From Zymoseptoria tritici IPO323 (Eukaryota; Ascomycota; Dothideomycetes; Mycosphaerellales; Mycosphaerellaceae): DNA of 64,000 bases. Position numbers and translations under genes: made by a program. The stretch's first letter is position 1, and every line of letters starts with the position of its first letter. This document shows, piece by piece, positions 20,691-31,400 of the stretch. The notes beneath the pieces were generated by a model that was given only the letters and a program-made list of their open reading frames with translations, had not been told where the DNA came from and did not search any database. The DNA lies in assembly GCF_000219625.1 (NCBI RefSeq), contig NC_018208.1, forward strand, positions 558,001 to 622,000. Reading direction: 5' to 3'.

Positions 20691-23600
20691 TCAAGCTTCC
20701 GCAGCAAACGGCAATCCAGCCTGACCAGGCTCCCTCGCACGTTCGGGGTCTCTCATCCTGCAAGAAAGTCAGTCAGCGGATTATCATTATACAAGCAAAA
20801 GGGGCAGGAGCATACTTGTGAATCTTTACATCATCACCCATCTCCACATTACCCATCGCCTGCGGCGTGATCAAAATGAATTGCCTGCCAACCGCACGTC
20901 TTGCAGCCTGGATCATCATTGCCATACTCTGTGTGCGATTGACCGAGTCCATGAAGACGTCAAACTCATCCAGACACCTGATCGGGCTGCCCATTGCTTC
21001 CCAGATACTCAGCAACAAGCAGATCGTGGAGAAAGACTTCTCTCCGCCGGACAAGGTGCGGGCTTGACGGCCGGCCATGGAGGACTTCGTCGGATCGGGT
21101 TCGACAACGATGTCGAGTTTCTTCTCGGCATGGTTCATGAGCACATGGCCGCGGAATGCGCGCTCTTGAAGAAGGTAGGAGAAGTTGAGGCGCGCGCGAA
21201 CGGTGATGTATTTGCGGAAGAGACCCCAGCGTCGGCGGCGTTCGCGAAGCGACTTCTGGAGGAGCTGTGGGGGAAAGCGTTAGTTGCAAAGCTCGTAGGT
21301 ATGGAGATGATCGACGCTTACGCGAGAGGTCTCCGTGAGGGACTCTGTCTGGTTCTTCGCATCACTGTACGCCTTGTGTGCTTGCACATACGCGAGGGTG
21401 AGTTCCTCCCTGGAGCCTCCTGCGCGCTTTTGCTCTTCTTTATACTGCGCTTTGAGAGTTTCGAGACGCTCGTCCAGCTCTTGCACGGACGCGGTCACAG
21501 GAACCCGAGCACAAACTTCTTCGGCATATCCGACGAATTCTTCCACGCGGGCCTTCTGCTTGTCCCGCTTGGCCTCAAGCCGCTCGACGTGGCCTTTCGC
21601 ACTCTCCACTTTCGCAATGGCCTCGTTCTTCACCCATAGAGCATCAGTGCGAAGCGTCTCGCATCTCTCCAGCTTTTTCTCTGCCTTTGCGATTCGCTCC
21701 TTCTGTAGTTGCAGTGCCATCTGCTTCTCTTCCAAGTCTGGCTTGAGCTCGTTCGCAACCTCGTCCAGCTTATCTTTGGCGATAACGGAGTCTTCAAAGG
21801 CATCTTCTTGCGCTTTTTGCTCGTTTTGTGCTTCGGTCAGCTGCTCTTGGAGTGCTTGCAACTTTCCGTCTTGCGGTCTGTTGCTCTCAATCTCCGACTC
21901 TAAAGCTTCGACAGCATCTTCTGCCTTTTGAGCCGCAGTCTTGAGCTTAGCCTCCTGCTGCTTGAACGCTGTAACTGCCTGCTTTGCCTTGGTCAAAGCA
22001 TCGCGAAGCTGTGTGACATTTTGCTGCGCCTCAGTCAACTCTCGGGCGGCATCCCTGATGTTGCGCTCTTGTAATGCCAATTGCTCCGCCTGATCCACCT
22101 TCATCCTCGACGGACCATTCCAGGGGTGTACAGGAGTACTTTTCGGCTGATTACTGCGAGACACGTCGAGTCGAGTGCCGTGGCCGGGTTTGACCAGAGC
22201 AATCGTTGCCTTGACCCGGTGATGTCGTTGTGGTCCGTGTTCAGGGTACATGAAAGCGGTAGCCTCTTTCAAGCCCTTGACCAAGCAGGTGGTGTCTATG
22301 TAGTTCGAGATGATCAGTTGGTTCAACACCATGGTGTTGTCGATTCGCAGCACCCGAAGAATGGTCTCGACACCGGCTGGTGGCTCTTTGTCAGTCATGT
22401 CCAGCGGCTCAGTCTTTGGACAAATGAAGATTGGAATGGGGCCGCAACCCACTCTCCGCATGATGTTGCTCAGAAGGTCCTGGTCAGAGCGGTTCGCCAC
22501 AACGAATCCTCCCAAAGCACCGCCAAAGACCTTTTCCAGAATCGGGGACCATTCTGGTCTGAGCAAAGAGATGTGAAAACCCATAGGTCCCACCGGCTTG
22601 ACTTTCCAACGGGTTTCTCTGTCCATCTCCTTCAACAGCCTTTCCATGTTCCTGTCGTACGGCGCAAAAGGTCGTCCTTGGCCTCGTTCGAGCTGCTCCT
22701 TTCCACGCTTGGCGGAATCAAGAGCCTGCCTCGCTTTTTGTTCAACAGGCTGCGCGGCATCGTAGCGGGCTTGAGCCAGAGTACAAGCTTTATCAATGTC
22801 TGCCTTCCTATCACAATGCTCTTTGTGTTCGCGCTTGGCGGCCTGCGCGTTTTCCCTCAGCTCCTCCAGCTGATTCAACCGAGCCGTATGGGCGTCGCCT
22901 GCTGCACCAGCCAGGCGGGCTTCCTCGTCCGTGACGTGCCCCTGCAGACGCCTGACGTCGGCCTTGGCTTTCTTGATGCTATCTCTGATAGTTCGCGACT
23001 CTCTGTGGGCTGCCGTCAGATCATCCTTGTTCTTGATGAACTTCGCTTCCGCGTCGGTAGAAGCTTCTTCGAGCGGAGGCAAAGCTTCTCTAAGCGCCTC
23101 CACTGCACGTTCAGCAGCCTCCTTGGCGCTAACATGTGCTTCGTGGGTGTCGCTGACGGCTTGAGCGGCTTCTTCTAGCTCTCGAACTTCAGCCTCTTTG
23201 TTGCTCACATCTTGCTCGCAACCGGCGAGCAGGTTTTCCTCCTCCTTGACTTGAGCCCAAGCGTGCACGCGCGCTGTTTCCTCAATTTTGGTCTGGATTG
23301 ACGCCGCGCGGTCAAGCTGCTTCTTGCGCTCTTCTGCCTTTTGAGCCTTGGACTTGAGAACGGCAATGTCGTCCTGACGCAGCCTCAGCTTCTCCTGAGT
23401 GTTGTCGAGCCGCTCCTCGGTCAACTTGTAGTCCTGGTCGAGCATTTCGAGCTGTGTTCCGCGGATGAAGAACCTGTACTTCTCGGAGGGTGTGCTGTTG
23501 GACAGGAATGCTCGAGCCATATCTTGAGTCAGGACGTTGATCGGGTTATCTAATTGTAGGGCAAAGTAGTCCAGCATGTCATCCACGTCAGACTTCTTGT

Positions 23601-24315
23601 TGGAGATGATCTTGTCCTGGTCATTCTTCAAGCGAAATCCACTGCTGCCCGACTTGGAGAAATGGCGCTCCACCGTGATGCTCACGCCGTAGATATCCGG
23701 CTTATACGCGTCCTCGCCTTCGTTCTTGATCTTCACTGCCAACGTCGCACTCTCCTGGCCCTCCTTGATCATGTCTTTCATGCTCTTCCCGCGATTCGTG
23801 CCGACCGCCCTGCCGCCTAAGCATACCTGCAGCGCCGTGAGAACGGCACTCTTTCCACTGCCGTTGTGTCCGATGATGAAGTTGATCAATGGCCCAAACT
23901 TGACACGCAGATTGCTATGACACATGAAGTTCCGGCAGTACACCTCTTGAATGACACCTTGTTCGGAAGCGAGATTCTCATTGTACTGATTCATCTGCTT
24001 TGTTACGATTTGTGTGGCATGAGCTTCGTCGAGGTTGTCTTCTTCGAGCTCGTCGTCGCTGGAATCCTGATGCATCGTGTAGTCCTCCTCTTCCGGTCCA
24101 TCTTCAAATCCAGCGAGGTAGTCCTCCTCGTCTGAGACAACGGAGCCTCCACGTTCAGAAGCGAGCGTAACGCGGGATCGCTTGTTGTGATTTTGGCGGA
24201 AACTCGAGTTGGCGCTTTCGATTTCAACTTCGGGGCTGCCATCGTCGTCGGTGGCGCGCGACCGCTTGCGATGGGACATTCTCGCGGTGGTCAATGTTGC
24301 AGAAGTGGAGAGCAT
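20691..24315 (-). CDS. SMC6: Structural maintenance of chromosomes protein 6 (Smc5/6 complex)
   Basis: Exons 21322-24315, 20816-21264 and 20691-20757, with introns of 57 and 58 nt, give 1169 residues. An acidic N-terminal tail precedes Walker A GHNGSGKS (149-156). Long coiled-coil arms flank a hinge (around WSPILEKVFGGALGGFVV). The C-terminal head has the ABC signature LSGGEKSFST and Walker B IRCLDEFDVFMD. The last exon supplies the short conserved end MRDPERA. With Smc5 and Nse proteins it maintains replication forks and supports recombination repair. An ATG 12 codons downstream (24279, MSHRKRSR) may be the true start. Confidence 0.95.
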
Positions 24316-25015
24316 GGAAGTTCGAGTCGTTGTCTTCGGTAGTTGTCGGTGCTGCCTGAGGTGAGACGCGCACTAGCGCGTAACGACCGTGTCGAGGCCG
24401 ATTTTGCGCTAGTATGGGCAGTGAGATGACTTCACTTCTGTCATCTTCACTCTCGTCTCTTCACGTGTCAGTTCCTCTATGATGATCGATGATGAGACGT
24501 CCCAATGCTACAGTCCCATGAGACGCAACGACACAATGCGACTACGTTCTCTGTCACCGCCCAGCGGGATCGAACCAGATCAAGCGGCAGCTGGCATATC
24601 AGAAGACTGGGGACAAGGGAGCATGCATGCTCCCGCAGTCCTTGCGAGACTCTACTTTGTACAAGTCTTCAAGGAACGAACACAATCGTTCCCGGCTTGG
24701 CCTCGCACGGTATGTCGACGGGAGTGTCGTCAGTCACATTCTCACGCATGAGCAGGTGGTATCTGTACAAGTTGTACAAGTGGAGTCTCGAATTAAGATT
24801 ACATACAACCAAGCTACTGACAAAATCAAACCCGCGGTACAGTGACTTCCAACCCAAATTTCAGTGCGCAGAGCCGGTCATTCGCCCGATTCCATCGATG
24901 ATCTGTTTGGTACTTTTCTCAAGATTCGCTTTTCACTTCCCAACAGGAAACCCCAGATCCTTCCATCTCACACAGTACACTCGGACATCACCGTTCCAGG
25001 CCTACCCCTCCCCCT
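24316..25015. other. Intergenic region
   Basis: About 0.7 kb upstream of SMC6 and downstream of the next minus-strand gene. A T-arm-like string at about 24570 was considered and rejected as a tRNA. Confidence 0.5.
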
Positions 25016-26434
25016 CTACCCACGAACCGCAGCTTTGCCCTTGCCCTTGCCCGTAGTCTTGCTACTGGACTCGGCCGTGGCCTTGCCCTGAGGCTTCGCC
25101 GTGGCCTTGCTCTTGGGCTTGGCCGTGGCCTTCTGCCTCTTAGCCTTTGGCGGCATCAAGACCGGCGCCTCGCGTTGCTTTGGACGCGGCTGTTGCTCCA
25201 TCACCATCTCCGCCTCATCCGCCGACTCATCATTGAGGTAACCCTCTTCGGTCCGCTGGCCATCCCAAACAAGCCTGTCCTGCCTCCTTTGATGCATGCC
25301 TGTCAAGGTCGACAGCTCGGACAACATGGCCTGGCGGATGCGTTCCACCCTGGCATAGTATCGCAGGCGGACCTCTGGGTACAATAGCCCCGCACGCTGC
25401 TGCTGCTCGTAGACCTCTCCAGTAGGCTCAAAAATGGCTGGGACCACATGGAAACAGCAGAGCAGCCTCCAGCCGCCTTCGCAAACTTCTTCGTGCTGTT
25501 GTTCGGTCCACGTTGGATCGATCTCGTCCGCTTCGGTCTCGTCCACATCGGTGTGCTGCACAATGGCCTGCTCCACATCGGCCTGCTGCACATCGGCCTG
25601 CTGCACATCGGCCTGCTGCACATCGGCCTGCTGCACAGCGTTCTCCTCAGCTGCGGCCTCCTCCTCTCGGCGGGCTTCCTGTTTGGCTTGTCCGCGCGTT
25701 CTGTGAGGATTGGGCGCAAGCTCGCGAGCAGGCGTGTTGCCCTTCTCTTGCTGCGCGATCTGGGCGCGCGAAGGGTAGGCATTGGTGGACGAAGATCGAG
25801 TTTGGAGAGGGGAGCGGCTAGAGGAGGCCACGACAGGAGTGGGAGTCGAAGGTGTGCGGCGGTGAAGCGAGGCCTTGGAGTTCTGACGGCTTGAGAGGGG
25901 AGGCACGTAGGTGGTGCCAGGTGGAGTGCGGATGCTGGAGGCGCCATTGGGGTGGATGCCGGTAGGGGATGGTCCGTACGAAGGGCTGGTGGTAGGGACG
26001 GTACGGCTTGACGAAGGCACGACGAACTCGTGGGTGTGACCGGAGTTGGCAGGAGTGGTAGTGGTGCTGTGGGACCGAGGGGAATCGTGTGGCGATGGGG
26101 TGTTGGCACCGGTATTGTCGACAGTGTTGCCATTTGTGTTGGTGGTGCCGTCGATGCTGGAAGTGTTGATGTGGATCCTGAGGCTACCAGGCTGGTGGAT
26201 GGCAACATTGCTGCCATTGCTCATGATCGCGGTGGTGTTAGTGGTGCCCTTGTGGACGTCAGAGTTGACAGTCTTGTCGTTCTCGCCAGTGGTGTCGGCG
26301 GCGTTGGACTTCTGGTTCGAGTCTCCACTTGTGTTGTCTGCGCGGACGTGAGCGGCCATGTTGGGGCCATCGGCCATGTCGGTAATGACCGTGTTGACGT
26401 TGAGGTCGTTGGAGGTGACCTTGGAGGAAGCCAT
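25016..26434 (-). CDS. Hypothetical low-complexity protein with a QQADV repeat
   Basis: An open frame of 472 residues runs from ATG 26434; the frame stays open to 26539, so an upstream start is possible. The N-terminal half is Ser/Thr/Asn/Pro-rich and probably disordered. The middle has four perfect QQADV repeats and two degraded units followed by a more ordered block (WRLLCCFHVVPAIFEPTGEVYEQQQRAGLLYPEVRLRYYARVERIRQAML). The C-terminus is a Lys/Ala-rich basic tail (KATAKPKSKATAKPQGKATAE) that could bind nucleic acid. No domain is recognised. Confidence 0.6.
   Translation of the reverse strand: MASSKVTSNDLNVNTVITDMADGPNMAAHVRADNTSGDSNQKSNAADTTGENDKTVNSDVHKGTTNTTAIMSNGSNVAIHQPGSLRIHINTSSIDGTTNTNGNTVDNTGANTPSPHDSPRSHSTTTTPANSGHTHEFVVPSSSRTVPTTSPSYGPSPTGIHPNGASSIRTPPGTTYVPPLSSRQNSKASLHRRTPSTPTPVVASSSRSPLQTRSSSTNAYPSRAQIAQQEKGNTPARELAPNPHRTRGQAKQEARREEEAAAEENAVQQADVQQADVQQADVQQADVEQAIVQHTDVDETEADEIDPTWTEQQHEEVCEGGWRLLCCFHVVPAIFEPTGEVYEQQQRAGLLYPEVRLRYYARVERIRQAMLSELSTLTGMHQRRQDRLVWDGQRTEEGYLNDESADEAEMVMEQQPRPKQREAPVLMPPKAKRQKATAKPKSKATAKPQGKATAESSSKTTGKGKGKAAVRG
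25544..25633 (+). repeat. 15-bp minisatellite within the QQADV protein gene
   Basis: Four perfect tandem copies of CACATCGGCCTGCTG (25574-25633) follow two diverged copies (25544-25573). On the minus strand they encode QQADV units. The unit length keeps frame, so copy-number change would lengthen or shorten the protein without truncating it. Confidence 0.95.
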
Positions 26435-26833
26435 GTTGAACGCTCCCTTGAATTGGTGTGAGTTTCGAGAAGTTGAAACAAAATCTCTCTGCTTGCGCAA
26501 GAGTGTTTTGACAGACAGAAACTGGGCGGGAGAAAACATTTATTCCTCCCAGCGCCAGTTTCATACGACGACATCTTACCTAATTTGCTCGTTCCTTACC
26601 ATCTGGTTGTTGCGTGGTAGCTTCGTGAGACTCACGATCCGTACCATGTCTCCGGTTCAGAATTTGGATGGCGCCCTCCACTACCGGCCACCACATGGAA
26701 TTGAATACCGACAGTCTGCGGTTGTCTGAACCTTCGCGCTGCAATGGGCAAGGACCGTACACGGTCCATACGGCACTTCGATGCTGAACCTGGGCTTTCG
26801 TTGGGACATGAGCGCACTTCGATACAGCGATAA
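26435..26833. other. Intergenic region with a 7-bp inverted repeat
   Basis: It lies between two minus-strand genes and contains GGACCGT-AC-ACGGTCC at 26752-26767, about 67 bp after the prefoldin stop codon. Otherwise nothing specific. Confidence 0.4.
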
Positions 26834-27795
26834 TCAATCGTTCGTCGTCTCCTTTCGACCCTGGCCGCCGTCGTCCGCGCCTTCATTCTTCTCTTTTCGC
26901 CGCATTCCGACATCCCAATTGTAGACCCGCGCGGTAGCTACTTCCATGGTCTGCAAACTGCGTCAGCCTGTGTGCCTGTGGTAGATCGCCAAGCCCACTT
27001 TGACCTACCGTGATTTGCTCTCTCAAAAAATCGAGGTCTTCCTGACAGTTCTCTAAGCTTGACTGTGCCGCTTCCAGCTTATCGCTCAGTAATGTCTCCG
27101 CTTCGTCCAGTGTGTATGCAAGCATTACGTTGGCCTGTGATTATCATGTCAGGATGATCATCCAAGCAGCGTGTGGAGAGGGCCAGAGGCAAGGTTTTGA
27201 CTCACCCCGAGCCAGAGGTAGACTTCGTCCGTCTCGTGGATGTTGGCCTTCGCGAATAGAGTATCGTTAAGCTCGAACATCGCCTCGAACGGCTCTGCAT
27301 CCGTCTACATTTGTGGTCAATTAGCGGCGCTCGTGGTGCGGAAAGCATTTTGAAGCACCGACCTTCCGCGTCTTCAAAAACCGGATCGTATCGAGCGTCC
27401 GCTGAATGTCCGGTAACTTATCTTTCAGGCCCAATACTCTCCGCTGATTGTTCTCGCTCATGAATTGGTATTTCTGGATCATCTCCTGGAATTTCTTCAA
27501 TGCGCCTTCGACGTCTGCTCGCGTTGTGACATAGTCCTCCACGCGGTCCACGAATGGCGCCTGAAGTGAGATCCAGCGGGTCAGTAAGGTCGTATATTAT
27601 CGCAGAGTCAAGGCGGGAGCGATCGAGGCAGTCCGATGGTCCGTTGGTATGCCTGGCTGCCCTTTGTGTTGGGGTGTGCTCACGTATGGAATTCCACGTG
27701 GATTCGTTGATCTGTGGCATCATCAGTTTCCATCAATTCACTTTGCACAGCCTCGGTCCACCGTCCACTTACCCAGCTTTCTCAACCGCGGCCAT
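26834..27795 (-). CDS. PAC10: Prefoldin subunit 3 (VBP1/Pac10)
   Basis: Six exons (27773-27795, 27684-27711, 27363-27560, 27206-27304, 27009-27134, 26834-26950) reconstruct 196 residues with all phases consistent. Family hallmarks are TNPRGIPYAPFVDRVEDYV, then FQEMIQKYQFMSENNQRRVLGLKDKLPDI, FELNDTLFAKANI, VYLWLGANVMLAYTLDEA, and a C-terminal coiled coil ending TMEVATARVYNWDV. Prefoldin 3 is an alpha-type subunit of the hexamer that hands nascent actin and tubulin to CCT. The tail after the coil is basic and acidic with a GRKETTND end. The exon 3 donor GTCGGT is weak. Confidence 0.93.
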
Positions 27796-28455
27796 AGTAT
27801 CTGTCGATAAACTTGACCTTGTTCTTGATGGCTACAAACGTGGAAAAGCTCTCGATATTGACCCAGGTCACTGCGTATATTTGATCATATCGGGGGTATA
27901 TATCAAACTGTAGTGCCTCAGGCGCCAATGCCTTCTTTTCTTGACGAGTAAACATGCGAGTGCAAACATGAATGCGTGGACGATTGTTCGCCACCGCGCA
28001 ACACCCATGGACCAATCAGCTCTGCTCCAAAACGTCTGCAATCTTTGGACACTGCCTGTACTGCCGTTGGGCTGGACGACTACGAAGATGGTAGACTTGG
28101 AGAACATTCATGGAATCATCCTTTGGCGACGACCATGCCGAGGAGCCATCCCGGGCACAGTCAACACCATCGTATCTGCAAGGAAAGTAGCTATCTATCT
28201 GTGTCTGTGGTTCCGTTCAATCATGATGACATCCTGCCCCAACAATGCTCCCCAAACAAAATCCCAAGCTATGCATCGCCCATCATCTCAAAAGGCAAAG
28301 GCCGTGAAGCACATATCAAAGTTCTCATCAGTCTCGCTCCATCGAGCTGAAACTTAGCCGTCCCGCGATACGCCGGCCAAGGCGAGTCTTGCTTCAGCCC
28401 AGTTCCCTCGATGCATGCTGACAAAATGCTCAAGAATGAAAGATATCGAGAACGA
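27796..28455. other. Intergenic region at the left edge of the melanin locus
   Basis: It lies between the prefoldin start and the PKS stop, both on the minus strand. No gene recognised. Confidence 0.5.
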
Positions 28456-31400
28456 TTATGCCTTCCACTCGATGCCTTCCTTGATCAATTGACCCAGCTC
28501 AGAAGCGTGGGGGTCTTTCATCATGGAGAACTGTGAAGATGTTAGCCAGTGTGTCGAAGCTTTGTGTTCGGAAATACTCACATGATGACCTCCCATGACT
28601 CCAAACTTCATGTTCTGACCACACAGCTGTGCCCAACCATTATCTGAAAAGTCGGTGCGGTGGTTGAGCAACCACTTCATTGGCGCCGGATCCTCCTCTT
28701 CAGCTGGAGGTGGGCGTGGGTCGCCTGGGTTCCCAGCGACGCCATCTTTGCACCAGACAGCATATGTTGGCAATTCAGCAATGGTCGGCTTCGGGTCATA
28801 GGCAGAAAGAGAGCGAATGGCAGCGGAGAAGTGAGGCAGCAACCACTTGGGTGTCTTGGCCGGATCGCCGGTGCCAAGAAGACCGATCTCGTTGAAGAAG
28901 ACGTGAAGACGAGTAGGTAGTGGAGCGAGGTTGACCGGGCAAGGTGAGTCGAGAAGGAGGAGTTTCTCGACCTTCTCGCCGGCTGCGAGAAGAGCTTGAG
29001 CGACGGCATAAGCGATCACGCCTCCAGCCGACCAGCCGCCGATGATGTATGGTCCTTTAGGCTGGCGACGGCGAATCTCGGCCAGGTAGATGAGGGAGGA
29101 GACTTCGATCCCACATTGCCATTGCTCAGGATCCTTCATGAACGGACAGTTGAGTCCGAATGCGGCGACATGAGGACCGATGTTGGGAATCGAGACGTAG
29201 CTGGTGGCTGAGCCTGATCCGTCGGGTAGGAAGAACACCTTCTTTGTGGCAGTCTTGGGATTGCCTTGGAGGAGGACAGATGTTGCAGAAGGATACTGTG
29301 AGATATCGGTCTTGTTGATGGCAGTCAATCGCGAGGATACCTCGTTCATATCCGTCTTTGTTGAAGGTTTCGAGAGTTTCGGTCCGACCGCCTTTGGCTT
29401 GGGTCGCATACCGAGAGCGTTCTCGATATCCACCAGGGTGGGATTTGTCATGAGAAACGTGCCGGGAAGATCGATGCCGGTCTTCTCTCGAAGTTCGCCG
29501 AGAATGGTCAGGCTCATGAGCGAGTCCATGCCCATCTCAGCAAGCTCGGCGTCATCTGTGACCTCGCTGATGTCGACTCCCATCTCCTGAGCGATGATGT
29601 GGCGAGCGATGGAGACATCACCGACATCATCAGAAAGGGAGTCTCCTGTTGGCGAGTCGGGACTTGGCTTGCCAGCATCAGATTGTGGAACACTTGGAGC
29701 GGAGCTAGCAGGCGTTGACATCTCGTCGAAAGGAGTCGCTACGTCTGTGGTGGCCAGAGAATCAGTGTCAGAGTCATCCTCGGATTCTGTGGTGCTTTCG
29801 ACGTTGTTGAATTGCGAGAAGTACTTCTTCATCTCACCGACTGTTGGGTAGTCGGTGAAGAGAGAAGGGCTGATCTCCATACTCAAGTCCTCGCGGAAGA
29901 TGGCGGATATCGTGAGAGAGAGCAGCGAGTCGACACCAAGGTTTTCAAAGTGTGCATCGTCCACCAGCTCGGCGACGTCGACCTCTGTCTCTTTCGAGAG
30001 GATGGTCAAGACCTTGTCGACCATGCTTCCAGCGGGCTTCTTGGCAGCAACCTTGCTCGGCTTCGGCATGGACGGTGCAGCGGCAGCCTTTGCTGGACCG
30101 GCACTCTTGCGAACAGGCGCAGGTGCCAGCATGCGCTTGACTGGAGCAGCGACCGAAGCACGAACTGGCGCAGGTCTCTGAGCGATGGGCGAAGGCTTCG
30201 CTTGAACCGCAGATCCCTTGTTCGGAGGTAAGAATACATTCAGGACCTTGCGAGGGATCTGCTGGAACTTGATGCCTTCGCAGACTGCGACAATCTCATC
30301 ACCTTCCATGATGTAGACATCTCCCTTGGAAATGTTGTTTGGCTGTGGCACCATGCGAACGTAGTTGCGGAGCTTCATGCCGGCGACCAGAGGACGGGAG
30401 AACTTCATCGCACCCCAGCCGTGGGATACGTAAACGTTCTGCTCGGAATCGAGAAGATCCGATGCATTGACGATGAAGCCAGAGATGTGGCAAGCACCAT
30501 CAATGTGATATGGTGGGCAGTAGAAGTCACCATCGTCTGGCTTGGTCGGGAAGTCGATAGCAGCAGATGCTTCAGTGTTGGCTCCGTCCAGGACGACTTC
30601 GGCCATGGCCCGGTATTTGTCGTCATAATTGACAAGAGCTTTGAACAGCTTGTATGCCATGCCGCGTTGGACCTTGTGAGCGCCGCCGGTCATTGTCCTT
30701 GCGGTGAGCATGTCGATCTGCGCCTTGACCATGTAGTTGTATCGGGTCCACTCGCTCGCCCAGACAGCTTTGTCTTCGTAGCGGATGGTGCAGAAGGCAT
30801 GATCTTGGATCTTCTTGCCATCTGGATGCACACTGCGGAACTTGAGAGACACGGTCCCGAGATCGAGATCAGCAGTCGCCTCCATTTCCAGATGTTGTCC
30901 TTCAGCGGGCTGCGGGATGTTGGCGATGAACGGCTTGGGCACTTCCATATTGCACACATTCATGCCCGGAGTCTCAACACCCGGCTGAAGCTCCTTGTAG
31001 ATGTAGTCACCGACAGTCAAAGCCATGTCGGCGTAGAGCGAGGACGGGCAGAGTGCAGCGTTGTTTACCATGTGGCCACAAACGACTGGATACAGCTTGC
31101 TGTCAGCCAAGTTTGAGCGGATGACCACAGTAGCTCGGTTGCCATCGAATTCTTCGCTGATGACGTTCTGGCAAGAAGTCGAAAGGCGCTTCGCAGGCAC
31201 TTCGATGACAGGTGCAACGATCTCCTTCTCAACAATGACCTCTTTGGTCTTTTGCACCTCGCCTTTGGTGAGGGTCCAGTTGTTATGGTAGTCGAGCCAG
31301 TACTTTTTGTTGTCGAAAGAGTACGTCGGCAACGTGAGGAGCTCTTGAGCATCGTTGAATTCGCGGTGGAATTCGTCGAAATTGAAATTGACACCAGCGG

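Noticed and set aside
22081..23178. 365-codon plus-strand ORF opposite SMC6
   Set aside because: It lies wholly inside the SMC6 hinge and coil coding region and has no family features of its own.
24555..24600. tRNA-like T-arm string GGGATCGAACC
   Set aside because: The flanking bases do not form a five-pair T stem and no D arm or acceptor partner was found on either side.
25544..25633. CRISPR-like array
   Set aside because: The units are contiguous without spacers and encode an in-frame peptide repeat in a eukaryotic gene.
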